Notes under the pieces: generated by a model
Database searches by the model: none
Told to the model about the DNA's origin: nothing
Seen by the model: only the letters and a program-made list of their open reading frames with translations
Made by a program: the position numbers and the translations under genes
Origin: Nigerium massiliense
GTDB lineage: Bacteria; Actinomycetota; Actinomycetes; Propionibacteriales; Propionibacteriaceae
NCBI RefSeq assembly: GCF_000826085.1
Contig: NZ_CCYM01000001.1
Coordinates: 124,001-188,000, forward strand
Direction: 5' to 3'
DNA: 64,000 bases
In this document: one piece after another, positions 19,348 through 27,464 of the stretch
Layout: each line of letters starts with the position of its first letter
How positions within the stretch are numbered: the stretch's first letter is position 1

Positions 19348-20400
19348 TCAGATGATGTCCCAGGTCAGCGGGGTGCCCTTGACGGCGTCCTGGGTGAAGG
19401 GGCGTCCCTCGATCACCGAGAACGCGTCGGGCGCGAGCCCGCCCGCCGGCCGGATCGAGCGGACGTTCTCGGGGCCCGCGATGTCGCCGGCGCGGACGTC
19501 GCGCGTCACGTACAGGGAGCGGCGGAACCGCAGGCCCTCGCGCTCGGATTCTTTCGCGCCGATGCGGTTCTCCCCCAGCGCCTGCCAGGCGACCTTCGTC
19601 TCGCGGACGAGCGCGGAGACCTCCTCGGGCTCGAGCGAGAACGCCGAGTCGACGCCGCCGTCCGCGCGCCGCTTAGTGACGTGCTTCTCGATCAGGCACG
19701 CCCCGAACGCGACGGACGCGACCGGCACGCCGATGCCCATCGTGTGGTCCGACAGCCCGACGAGGGTGTCGAACGCGGCGGCCAGCGTGGGCAGCGAGCG
19801 CAGGTTCGCCGATGCCGGGTCGGCCGGGTACTCCGCGGTGCAGGACAGGACGATGATGTTGTCGTTGCCGGCCTGGCGGGCCGCGCCGACGGCCGCGTCG
19901 ATCTCGCTGATCGAGGCCATGCCGGTGGAGATGATGATCGGCTTGCCGGTCTCGGCCATCGCGCGCACCAGCGGCAGGTCGACGATCTCGGAGCTGGCCA
20001 CCTTGTACGCCGGCACGCCGAGACCCTCGAGGAACTGCACGGCGGTCGGGTCGAACGGGCTGGAGAACGCCTGCATGCCGCGTTCGTTGGCGCGGGCGAA
20101 GATCTGCTCGTGCCACTCCCAGGGCGTGTGCGCCTCCTCGTAGAGGTCGTAGAGCCGCCGCGAACCCCACAGCGAGTGCCCGTCGCTGATGCGGAAGTTC
20201 GGGGTGTCCGCGTCGATCGTCATCGTGTCGGCCGTGTAGGTCTGCAGCTTAAGCGCGTGCGCCCCGGCCTCGGCGACGGCGTCCACAATCTCGAGCGCGC
20301 GGCCCAGATCGCCGTTGTGGTTGCCGCTCAGCTCGGCGAGGAAGAAGGGGGGCTGGTCGTTGCCGACGGAAACGTGGCCGATCTGGACGCTGGGCTTCAT
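19348..20400 (-). CDS. pseI: pseudaminic acid synthase
   Basis: The 350-residue NeuB-family enzyme has FFLAELSGNHNGDLGRAL and ALKLQTYTADT near the N-terminus. It also has YKVASSEIVDLPLV, IISTGMAS, VGLSDHTMGIGVP and a CLIEKHVTKRR block. The C-terminal SAF antifreeze-like domain starts near FRRSLYVTRDVRAGD (about 293). The ELSGNHN and TKRR features fit pseudaminic rather than sialic acid synthases. It condenses the 2,4-diacetamido sugar with phosphoenolpyruvate. It overlaps pseH by four bases (ATGA). Confidence 0.92.
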   Translation of the reverse strand: MKPSVQIGHVSVGNDQPPFFLAELSGNHNGDLGRALEIVDAVAEAGAHALKLQTYTADTMTIDADTPNFRISDGHSLWGSRRLYDLYEEAHTPWEWHEQIFARANERGMQAFSSPFDPTAVQFLEGLGVPAYKVASSEIVDLPLVRAMAETGKPIIISTGMASISEIDAAVGAARQAGNDNIIVLSCTAEYPADPASANLRSLPTLAAAFDTLVGLSDHTMGIGVPVASVAFGACLIEKHVTKRRADGGVDSAFSLEPEEVSALVRETKVAWQALGENRIGAKESEREGLRFRRSLYVTRDVRAGDIAGPENVRSIRPAGGLAPDAFSVIEGRPFTQDAVKGTPLTWDII

Positions 20401-20900
20401 CGTGCGTTCTCCTCGAAGATGATGCGCGTGTGGATGATCTCGGTGGGGGTGCCGTCGATGTCGCGGGTCTCCCGCTCCATCTCCTCGAAGCCCAGCCGGG
20501 CGTTCAGGTCGACGACGGTGGCGTTGGCGGCGAGCGTCTCGCCGTCCAGGCTGGCGAGTTTCAGCTCGGTGCGGGCGTACTTAACGGCGGCGCGCTGGAT
20601 CGACATCCAGGCCGGGAACAAGGCGCCTCGCTCCTCCAGCCCTGCGTTGTCGAGGTAGTAGCCCCACCAGCCGGTGCCGGCGTCGGCGTCCAGGTCGAAG
20701 AAGGTGACGACCCCGGACGGCTCACCCTGGCGCTCGTAGATGAGGACGCGGCGCGTCGGGTCGGCCATCGTCTTGTCCCACCAAGCGGCGTGTTCCTCCG
20801 GCGAGATCTCGTGTTGGGTGAGCGATACCGCGCGCACCTGCGGGTGGTTGCGCCACGTCCGCACCAGGTCTTTGTCACTGTCGACAGCCGCGCGAAGCAT
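20397..20900 (-). CDS. pseH: PseH-like GNAT N-acetyltransferase
   Basis: The 167-residue GNAT-fold protein begins MLRAAVDSDKDLVRTWRNHPQVR. It has the EHAAWWDKTMADP segment and the acetyl-CoA/substrate region WWGYYLDNAGLEERG (about 78-92), then NARLGFEEMERETRDIDG near the end, as in PseH. PseH acetylates the 4-amino group of UDP-4-amino-4,6-dideoxy-N-acetyl-altrosamine. It is coupled to pseI by an ATGA overlap and divergent from the acyl carrier protein gene. Together with pseB, C, G, I and the pseF-like gene it completes the pathway. Confidence 0.85.
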   Translation of the reverse strand: MLRAAVDSDKDLVRTWRNHPQVRAVSLTQHEISPEEHAAWWDKTMADPTRRVLIYERQGEPSGVVTFFDLDADAGTGWWGYYLDNAGLEERGALFPAWMSIQRAAVKYARTELKLASLDGETLAANATVVDLNARLGFEEMERETRDIDGTPTEIIHTRIIFEENAR

Positions 20901-20960
20901 CTGTCCCTCTCTCGAAGGTCGGGCCCCGCGCGTGCGCGAGGCACCCTGGGGGATCGTCGC

Positions 20961-20973
20961 TTAGACTATAACG
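20961..20973. promoter_or_regulatory. -10-like element in the divergent pseH / acyl carrier protein promoter region
   Basis: TATAAC at 20967-20972 on + reads TATAGT on -, shifted by a base or two. Each is five of six to the sigma-70-type -10 box, so one AT-rich core could serve both genes. No convincing -35 box is seen for either direction. The region spans only 103 bp between start codons. Confidence 0.35.
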
Positions 20974-21003
20974 GTCACTCCCCCGACCCGAGACAGGACG
21001 AAC

Positions 21004-21258
21004 ATGAGCCAACTCAGCCGTGAGCAGGTCCGCGAGATGATGGCCGACGTGATGGCCAAGCAGGGCAAGACGCTGCCCGACGACGACGCCACCGCGCTGG
21101 ACACCTTCGGCTTTCGCTCCCTGGATTTCTCGGAGCTCGCGCTCAAGGTCGAGGACGAGATCGACGAGGAGCTGAACTTCGACGCCCCCGGCCTGCGCTC
21201 CATCGAGACCATCGGGGACGTCCTGGACTTCATCGGCCAGCTCGTCGAGCAGGCATGA
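21004..21258 (+). CDS. acyl carrier protein
   Basis: This 84-residue acidic four-helix-type protein carries the phosphopantetheine attachment region DTFGFRSLDFSELAL with Ser39; the usual DSL is replaced by RSL. It would hold an acyl group as a thioester for the adenylating enzyme encoded next. The start ATG at 21004 follows AGACAGGACG. It overlaps the ligase gene by four bases (ATGA). It is a dedicated carrier in a glycan locus rather than the fatty acid synthase ACP, judging by context and sequence. Confidence 0.88.
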   Translation: MSQLSREQVREMMADVMAKQGKTLPDDDATALDTFGFRSLDFSELALKVEDEIDEELNFDAPGLRSIETIGDVLDFIGQLVEQA

Positions 21259-22481
21259 CCGAGCCCGCCGGCGCGGGGAACCGCCTGGTCGCGGGCACCT
21301 TCGAGGGCACCTGGCGTGACCTGGCGACCCTGGACGCCCCGGCGGCGTCCGCGTTCTTCGTGCAGGGCCACGCCGAGGCGCTGGCCGCCGTCTGGACGCA
21401 CGCCACCGATCCGTCGCGCGAGACCCTCGTCGCCTCCCACACCCGCAAGGAGGCCGGGCTGGTCGAAAGCCTGCGCGCCGCGGGCCTGGCGACCGTCGAC
21501 GTGGCCGGCCTCGACGTCGCGGTCGATCCGCTGCCCGAGCCCCGCGAGGCGGTTGCGGGACGCGTGTGGCTGCTGACGTCCGGTTCGACGGGACGGCCCA
21601 AGCACGTCGCCCACACGCTCGACTCGCTCACCACCGTGCGCGGTGAGCAGCCCGCGCGCACCTGGCTGTGCCCGTATACGCCGGGCGCCTACGCCTGGTG
21701 GCAGGTGGTCACGCTGGGGCTGTCGCTGCCGGGCCAAGACGTCGTGTTCGTCGAGAACGACCGCCTCGAGAACTGGGCCGACATCGCGCTGGCGCACGGC
21801 GTGGACGCCGCCTCCGGCACCCCGACCTTCTGGCGGCAGGCGCTGATGCGCTCGGGCGAGACGCTGGCCAAGATCGCGTTCAAGCAGATCACCCTCGGTG
21901 GCGAACCCGTCGACCAGGGCGTCCTCGACCTGCTGCACGGGGCCTTCCCCGACGCCCGCGTCTCCTGGATCTACGCCTCCTCCGAGGCCGGCGCGTCCAT
22001 CGCGGTGCACGACGGCCGGGCGGGCTTCCCCGAGGCCTGGCTGACCGGGGAGCCACGCGAGGGGCGTCCTCGGCTGTCGGTGGACGGCGACGAACTCGTC
22101 ATCGCCTCCCCGCACCGCGGCGAGGGCGTCGACGCGCAGCTGCACACCGGCGACCGCGTCGAGATCCGCGACGGACGCGTCCTCATCACCGGCCGGTTGG
22201 CGTCCGACGAGATCAACGTGGGCGGCTCGAAGGTCTCGGCGTCCCAGGTGCGCGACGTCTTGCAGTCGCACCCGGGCGTCCTGTGGGCCTCGGCGAAGGG
22301 ACGCCGCGCGCCGCTGGTCGGCACCGTCGTCCAGGCCGACGTCGTGCTGTCCGACCAGGACACCACCGAGGCCGACCTCGCCCGCTGGTGCGCCGAGCGC
22401 CTCGCCGACTACGCGGTGCCGCGGCGCTTCCGCCTGCTGGATTCCATCCCGATCAAGGAGAGCCTGAAAAGCGATGTCTGA
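21255..22481 (+). CDS. ANL-superfamily adenylating enzyme (acyl-ACP ligase-like)
   Basis: The 408-residue protein is shorter than typical acyl-CoA synthetases but has the adenylation motif WLLTSGSTGRPKHVAHTLDS (about 105-124). It also has WIYASSEAGASIAVHDG (about 238-254), the LHTGDRVEIRDGRVLITGRLA hinge region (about 296-316), and a C-terminal IPIKESLKSDV that supplies the catalytic lysine. It probably activates a carboxylic acid with ATP and loads it on the upstream-encoded carrier protein, with which it is translationally coupled. It overlaps the SDR gene by eight bases. Confidence 0.83.
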   Translation: MTEPAGAGNRLVAGTFEGTWRDLATLDAPAASAFFVQGHAEALAAVWTHATDPSRETLVASHTRKEAGLVESLRAAGLATVDVAGLDVAVDPLPEPREAVAGRVWLLTSGSTGRPKHVAHTLDSLTTVRGEQPARTWLCPYTPGAYAWWQVVTLGLSLPGQDVVFVENDRLENWADIALAHGVDAASGTPTFWRQALMRSGETLAKIAFKQITLGGEPVDQGVLDLLHGAFPDARVSWIYASSEAGASIAVHDGRAGFPEAWLTGEPREGRPRLSVDGDELVIASPHRGEGVDAQLHTGDRVEIRDGRVLITGRLASDEINVGGSKVSASQVRDVLQSHPGVLWASAKGRRAPLVGTVVQADVVLSDQDTTEADLARWCAERLADYAVPRRFRLLDSIPIKESLKSDV

Positions 22482-23220
22482 CGTGACCCCGATCCCCTCC
22501 GCCTCCTGCGTCCTGGTCTCCGGAGGTTCCCGCGGCCTCGGGCTGGCCATCGTGAAGACGATCGTCGAGCACGGGGCGAAGGTCGCGGCGTTCGCCCGCA
22601 CCGTCACGCCCGAGCTGCAGGAACTCGCGGACGCCCACCCCGACCGCGTCCATGTCGGCTCGGTGGACGCCACCGACCGCCGGGCGGTGACGTCCTTCAT
22701 CAAGGAGGCGGAGGCCAAGCTCGGCCCGATCGACTCGCTGGTGAACAACGCCGCCGTGGGTCAGGACAGCCTGCATGTGCACACCTCGCCCGACCGCATC
22801 GAACAGATCATCGAGACGAACCTCACCGCTCCCCTGGTGCTCACCCGGGCGGTGCTGCGCCGCATCATGGCGGGCCCGGGCCGCGGCCGCATCGTGTTCA
22901 TCACGTCGATCTGCGCCCAGCGGGGCTACGCCGGCCTGGTCGCCTACTCGGCCACGAAGGGCGGCCTCGACTCCGCGATGCGGACGATCGCCCGCGAGAT
23001 GCACGGCCGCGTGCTGGCCAATTCGATCGCCCCTGGCTTCTTCGCCTCCGAGATGAGCTCCGTGCTCGGTCAGACCCAGCTGGACGCGATCACCCGCCGC
23101 ACTCCGTCGGGACGCCTCGTCGAGCCGGACGACATCATCCCCTACATCGACCTGCTGCTCTTCGAGGACACCAACACCAACGGCCAGGTGCTCGTCGTGG
23201 ACGGCGGCGGCTCGATCTGA
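22474..23220 (+). CDS. SDR-family reductase (3-oxoacyl-ACP reductase-like)
   Basis: The 248-residue classical SDR has VLVSGGSRGLGLAIV (cofactor loop, about 11-25) and SLVNNAAVGQ (about 89-98). The catalytic Ser is in VFITSICAQ and the YSATKGG Tyr-Lys pair is around 158-162. It ends with the usual GQVLVVDGGGSI. In this context it may reduce a carrier-bound 3-oxoacyl group or another carbonyl of the modification pathway. Its stop TGA (23218-23220) overlaps the proposed CTG start of the next frame. Confidence 0.87.
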   Translation: MSDVTPIPSASCVLVSGGSRGLGLAIVKTIVEHGAKVAAFARTVTPELQELADAHPDRVHVGSVDATDRRAVTSFIKEAEAKLGPIDSLVNNAAVGQDSLHVHTSPDRIEQIIETNLTAPLVLTRAVLRRIMAGPGRGRIVFITSICAQRGYAGLVAYSATKGGLDSAMRTIAREMHGRVLANSIAPGFFASEMSSVLGQTQLDAITRRTPSGRLVEPDDIIPYIDLLLFEDTNTNGQVLVVDGGGSI

Positions 23221-23678
23221 CCGCGCTGTCGCGGCTGGCGTCCGACTCCGCCCTCGTCCTCACCGCCGGGGACGGCGGCACCCGTCCGGCGCCTTGCGGG
23301 CCGGGCTGCCAGGGCGTCCACAGCTACACCGACGAGGCGACGCGCCTGTGCTGGCGCCCGGACGAACCCGGCACCTACGCCGTCGACGCCGAGCGCCCGG
23401 GGCGTCCCATCCCCGACGCGCTGGCCGCCCGGTGGGAGCGCGAAGGGCACGGCACGGCCGAGGACTTCTGGGTCGCCTGGACGGCCAGCGAGGTCGCGGC
23501 CAAGCTCACCGGCACGTCGATCCTCGTCTGGCAGCGCACCCACCGGCTCGGGCAGGGCGATCCCCGCGTCGAAACCCTGCACCGCGACGTGGCCGGGCTG
23601 ACCGTCTGCTTCGGACGCCTCCGCGACACAGCGCCGGGCCCGTCGGCGGAGCGCGGGAACCCGGCCGCGAGTTGGTAG
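23217..23678 (+). CDS. compact 4'-phosphopantetheinyl transferase-like protein with apparent CTG start
   Basis: A clean, coding-like 153-codon frame follows the SDR gene but contains no ATG, GTG or TTG near its beginning. The only good candidate is CTG at 23217-23219, overlapping the SDR stop as CTGA. The product has YAVDAERPGR (Asp57 and Glu59, metal-binding Asp-x-Glu) and EDFWVAWTASEVAAKLTG. The latter is the W-T-x-x-E-x-x-x-K motif (Trp88, Glu92, Lys96) of Sfp/AcpS phosphopantetheinyl transferases, with Ser instead of the usual Lys before Glu92. It would activate the acyl carrier protein encoded at 21004. Alternatives are a -1 frameshift from the SDR gene or a sequence error. Confidence 0.62.
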   Translation: MTALSRLASDSALVLTAGDGGTRPAPCGPGCQGVHSYTDEATRLCWRPDEPGTYAVDAERPGRPIPDALAARWEREGHGTAEDFWVAWTASEVAAKLTGTSILVWQRTHRLGQGDPRVETLHRDVAGLTVCFGRLRDTAPGPSAERGNPAASW

Positions 23679-23784
23679 GGTCACCCCAGGCCGGACGGGG
23701 ATCTCCCGCCCGCCGTCCGCACGGGACCGCAGCGGATCGTTCTGCGGAGCCGGGGACCCGACTCGAGGAAGACTTTGACCAGGC

Positions 23785-24636
23785 ATGAGTGAGATCTCCG
23801 AGGTGGTGGAGGCCAACGGTCTTCACCGGGTCGGCGCGCGGTTGCCACTGGGCACCTACCTGCGCGAAACCTGGGACCGCCGCGACTTCATCTGGACGAT
23901 GGCGCAGTACCGCCTTCAATCGGAGAACGAACGTAATCGCCTCGGCATGGGCTGGGTGCTGCTGCGCCCGCTGCTCAACGCGCTGATCTACGGCCTGATC
24001 TTCGGCGTGATCCTGGGCTCGAGCCGGCCGCACAACTTCATCCCGTACCTGCTCACGGGCGTGTTCCTGTTCGACTTCTTCACCAACAGCATGCTCAGCG
24101 GCGGCCGCTCCATCATCAACAACTTCCAGTTGGTGCGCTCGCTGAGCTTCCCCCGGCTCGTGCTGCCGCTGTCGGTCGTGCTGCAGCAGTTCCTGTCGTT
24201 CCTGCCGGCCATCGCGATGATGCTGGTGCTGACGGTGGTGTTCGGGTCGCTCCCGACGTGGAACTGGCTGCTGCTCATCCCGTTGATCGTGCTGTTCGCC
24301 CTGTTCAACACGGGCGTGGCGCTGGTGATGGCCCGGCTCACCGTCCACTTCCGCGACCTGAGCCAGTTCGTCCCCTACATCAACCGCATCCTGTTCTACA
24401 CGGCCGGCGTGTTCTTCAACCCGGCGACGGTGCTGCAGTCGTACCCGCACCTGCGGCTGATCTTCGACTGGTACCCGCTGAACCACGTGCTCGCGCTGGG
24501 GCGCGGCATCCTCGTGCGCGGCTACCACATCGACTACGCGTACTTCTGGAGGCTGGCGCTGTGGGCCGTCGGCTTGCTCGTGGTCGGCGTCATCTACTTC
24601 TGGGCCGCGGAGGAGCGTTATGGCCGGGACGACTGA
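23785..24636 (+). CDS. ABC-2 type polysaccharide/teichoic acid export permease
   Basis: The 283-residue membrane protein has about six helices. Its N-terminus is typical of the TagG/Wzm/RfbA family: LGTYLRETWDRRDFIWTMAQ, then GMGWVLLRPLLNALIY. The later segment FYTAGVFFNPATVL and the NHVLALGRGIL motif also fit. Such permeases export lipid-linked glycans across the membrane with a TagH/Wzt ATPase. It overlaps the ATPase gene by 17 bases. The 106-bp gap before it contains no clear terminator, so it may be cotranscribed with the acyl module. Confidence 0.9.
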   Translation: MSEISEVVEANGLHRVGARLPLGTYLRETWDRRDFIWTMAQYRLQSENERNRLGMGWVLLRPLLNALIYGLIFGVILGSSRPHNFIPYLLTGVFLFDFFTNSMLSGGRSIINNFQLVRSLSFPRLVLPLSVVLQQFLSFLPAIAMMLVLTVVFGSLPTWNWLLLIPLIVLFALFNTGVALVMARLTVHFRDLSQFVPYINRILFYTAGVFFNPATVLQSYPHLRLIFDWYPLNHVLALGRGILVRGYHIDYAYFWRLALWAVGLLVVGVIYFWAAEERYGRDD

Positions 24637-25399
24637 CCAGCCCGCCCACGACGCAGCGGACGCCCCGGGGCGTCCCGTCGTGGCGGTGGACGATCTGCAC
24701 GTCGACTACCGGGTGTTGGCCACCGGACGCCGCGCCGGCGCCGACAGCGGCACCAAGATCTTCGAGCGGCGCCGCGAGATCCACGTCGTGCACGCGCTGA
24801 AGGGCGTGACGTTCGTCGCGCACGCCAACGAGTCCATCGGCGTAGTGGGCTCCAACGGCTCCGGCAAGTCGACCCTGATGCGGGCGATCACCGGCCTGAC
24901 CCCCGCCACCAAGGGCGCCGTCTATGCATCGTCCCGGCCGAACCTGCTCGGCGTCGGCGCGGCGCTGCTGCCCGAGCTGTCCGGCGAACGCAACATCTAC
25001 CTCGGCGGGCTGGCGCTGGGGCTCAAGCGCGGCGAGATCGACGACATGTTCGACGACATCGTCGAGTTCACCGGCCTGAAGGAGTTCATCCACCTGCCGA
25101 TGCGCACCTACTCCTCGGGCATGTCGGCCCGGCTGAAGTTCGCGATCGCGACGGCCACCCGGCACGACATCCTGATCGTGGACGAGGCGCTGTCGGTCGG
25201 CGACCGCGCCTTCCAGAAGAAGTCGGAGGCGCGCATCCGCGAGATCCGCGAGTCCGCCGGCACCGTGTTCCTGGTCTCGCACCAGATGCAGTCGATCCGC
25301 GACACGTGCAACCGCGCGATCTGGATCGAAAAGGGTGAGCTGCTGGCCGACGGTCCCACCGAGGACGTGCTGGCGGCCTACGAGAATCGAAAGGTCTGA
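24620..25399 (+). CDS. ABC transporter ATPase for glycan export (TagH/Wzt type)
   Basis: The 259-residue ATPase has Walker A GSNGSGKST (about 78-86), the signature YSSGMSARLKFAIA (about 165-178) and Walker B ILIVDEALSVGD (about 185-196). An early HALKGVTF strand is typical of the TagH/Wzt group. It lacks the C-terminal carbohydrate-binding domain found in some Wzt proteins. It pairs with the permease encoded immediately upstream to export the surface polymer. Confidence 0.92.
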   Translation: MAGTTDQPAHDAADAPGRPVVAVDDLHVDYRVLATGRRAGADSGTKIFERRREIHVVHALKGVTFVAHANESIGVVGSNGSGKSTLMRAITGLTPATKGAVYASSRPNLLGVGAALLPELSGERNIYLGGLALGLKRGEIDDMFDDIVEFTGLKEFIHLPMRTYSSGMSARLKFAIATATRHDILIVDEALSVGDRAFQKKSEARIREIRESAGTVFLVSHQMQSIRDTCNRAIWIEKGELLADGPTEDVLAAYENRKV

Positions 25400-25401
25400 C
25401 G

Positions 25402-26268
25402 ATGGCGACGCTGCCGACGGTCTCGGCCCTCGTGCTGTCCATGGGCAACCGGCCCACCGAACTCGCCCGTGCCCTGGAGACGCTGCACGCCCAGACGGGC
25501 GTCGAGCTGCAGACGGTCCTCATCGGCAACGGCTGGGAGCCCGAGGGCGTCCCCGACTGGGTGGAGACGCGTCACGAGCCGGAGAACCTGGGCTGCGTGG
25601 GCGGCCGCAACGCCGCGGCCACGCTCGCGACGGGCGAGTACCTGTTCTTCTACGACGACGACGCGTTCCTGCCCAGCACGGACGTCCTGGAGCGCATGGT
25701 CGCCGCCCTGCAGGAGCCGGGCGTCGGCGTCGTCCAGCCCCGCGGGGTCGACCCCGACGGACGGCCGTCCCCGCGTCGTTGGGTGCCACGGCTGTTCACC
25801 AAGAACGCCCAGGGCGGCGACGCCGCGGTGTTCTGGGAGGCGCTGTGCATGATGCGCCGGTCGGCCTTCGAATCCGTGGGGGGCTGGCCGCCCGACTTCT
25901 TCTTCGGCCACGAGGGCGCCGACATCGCCATGCGGCTGCTCGACCGCGGCTGGCGCATTGTCTATCACCCGGAGATCGAGGTGTGCCACCCGGCCACCAC
26001 CGCGGCCCGTCACGACCACTTCTACCGGCTGACCGCCCGCAACCGGGCCTGGGTCGCCCGGCGCAACCTTCCTCTGCCGCTCGCCGTCGGCTACCTCGCC
26101 GTCTGGTCGGCCGCCACGGTCGTGCGCGTCCGACGGCCGCACGCGCTGCGGGTCTGGTTCGGCGGCCTCGCCGAGGGCCTCCGCGGCCCGGTTCCCGGCG
26201 GACGCAAGCCGATCCGGTGGTCGACGGCCTGGCGGATGACCCGGCTGGGCCGTCCGCCGCTGTGGTGA
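25402..26268 (+). CDS. glycosyltransferase family 2
   Basis: The 288-residue GT-A enzyme has PTVSALVLSMGNRPTELARAL at the N-terminus, NLGCVGGRNAAA (donor binding) and the metal-binding FFYDDDAFL (about 85-93). A downstream FFGHEGADIAMRLLDRGWRI is the family's ED-type catalytic region. It probably adds a sugar to the polymer made and exported by this locus. It starts two bases after the ATPase stop and overlaps the next gene by four bases (GTGA). Confidence 0.88.
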   Translation: MATLPTVSALVLSMGNRPTELARALETLHAQTGVELQTVLIGNGWEPEGVPDWVETRHEPENLGCVGGRNAAATLATGEYLFFYDDDAFLPSTDVLERMVAALQEPGVGVVQPRGVDPDGRPSPRRWVPRLFTKNAQGGDAAVFWEALCMMRRSAFESVGGWPPDFFFGHEGADIAMRLLDRGWRIVYHPEIEVCHPATTAARHDHFYRLTARNRAWVARRNLPLPLAVGYLAVWSAATVVRVRRPHALRVWFGGLAEGLRGPVPGGRKPIRWSTAWRMTRLGRPPLW

Positions 26269-27464
26269 GTCGCGACGCCGGCCGCCACCCGTCGCCCCCG
26301 CGCGGTGACCGGCTGACGCGCCGCCCGGTCGATCCCGCGACGCCGCGGCTGGTGGTCTGGACGGGCGTCCGCAGCCAAGCCCACGTGGCCTACGGGGCGT
26401 CCTACCTGCGGGCGCTGTTGCCCAACACGACCGGGCCGATCCGGCTCGTCGTCCTCGGGCGGGGCGGCTTCCTCGGCGTCACCGCCGTGACCGACGATGA
26501 CCTGGCGCGCCTGCTGCCCCACGACCCGCGGCTCGTCCTCGAGGCTGCCGGCACCCCGAAGGCCGCGCCGGGCGAGCACCTGACCTACCTGGCCGTGGGC
26601 GCGCCCGGCATCAAGCCATGGCTGCGGCTGGCGGCCACCCACCCGGGCCGCCGTTTCGAGGTCGTCGTCACGGACGAGGGCATCGGCAGCTACGGCACCT
26701 GGCGCACCCGGCGCGACTCCTGGCGGCGCGAGGGAACCCGCGAGCCGTGGGCCACCATCCGTTCCGTGGCCGTGCGGGCCGCGCGGAAGCTGCTGACGAC
26801 GAGGCCCTGGCCCCTGTACGAGCGCCACGACGGGCGCTGGTGGACGAACGAGGACGTCGCCGCGGAGTTCCGCCGCACCGCGGACGCCGGCGCCGCGAAC
26901 CCCGCCGACGGAACGCGCGCCCCCACGGGCGCCACGGCGCCGGACCGGGAGGGTGGAGTGTCCGGCGACCCCGCCGGGACGCGCAGCGGCAGCCCGGTCG
27001 CGGTGTACTTGTCCCAGCCGTGGATCGAGCTCGGGGTGGTCGACGCCGCCACCTACGTGAGCCACGTCACGCGAGTCGGTCAGGCCTGCGAGCGTGCCGG
27101 ATTCCGGTTCGTCGTGCGCCCCCACCCCGTCGAGGACGTGGCGCGCTACGCGGACCGAGAGGTCTGGGCCGGCTCGACGCCCGCGGAGCTCACCCCGCGC
27201 ATCGCGTCCGCCGGGCTCGTCCTCGGGGCGACGAGCACCGCCCTGCTGAACCTCGCGGCGGTCCATGGTCGTCCCGCGCTGCGCGTGGCCTGCCCCGGGA
27301 CCGAGACGATCGAGCGGGAGCTGAGCCGCGATCAGCGCGCGTTGTTCGACCAGTTCGTCGGTCCCTGCGTCGCCGAGGCGGACCTGGACGAGGCCATCGC
27401 CGCCCGTGGCCGGCCCAGGCTCGATCCGTCCTCACGACCGCCCGATGAATCACAGCGCAGGTAG
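26265..27464 (+). CDS. polysialyltransferase-like glycosyltransferase, candidate pseudaminic acid transferase
   Basis: The 399-residue protein has PRLVVWTGVRSQAHVAYGASY at the start and EVVVTDEGIGSYGTWRTRR (about 128-146). It also has VAVYLSQPW (about 245), FVVRPHPVEDVARYA with the conserved HP pair, and LVLGATSTALLNLAAVHGRP (about 323-342). The HP and ST-like motifs are features of bacterial polysialyltransferase/sialyltransferase GT-B families. In this context CMP-pseudaminic acid is the likely donor. The start is GTG 26265, overlapping the GT2 stop as GTGA. It overlaps the convergent gene by 15 bp. Confidence 0.7.
   Translation: MSRDAGRHPSPPRGDRLTRRPVDPATPRLVVWTGVRSQAHVAYGASYLRALLPNTTGPIRLVVLGRGGFLGVTAVTDDDLARLLPHDPRLVLEAAGTPKAAPGEHLTYLAVGAPGIKPWLRLAATHPGRRFEVVVTDEGIGSYGTWRTRRDSWRREGTREPWATIRSVAVRAARKLLTTRPWPLYERHDGRWWTNEDVAAEFRRTADAGAANPADGTRAPTGATAPDREGGVSGDPAGTRSGSPVAVYLSQPWIELGVVDAATYVSHVTRVGQACERAGFRFVVRPHPVEDVARYADREVWAGSTPAELTPRIASAGLVLGATSTALLNLAAVHGRPALRVACPGTETIERELSRDQRALFDQFVGPCVAEADLDEAIAARGRPRLDPSSRPPDESQRR

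Noticed and set aside
22474..23678. SDR and phosphopantetheinyl transferase as one protein by programmed -1 frameshift
   Set aside because: The frames are offset by -1, but no slippery heptamer or downstream structure is apparent and the SDR has a normal C-terminus. A CTGA restart is simpler.
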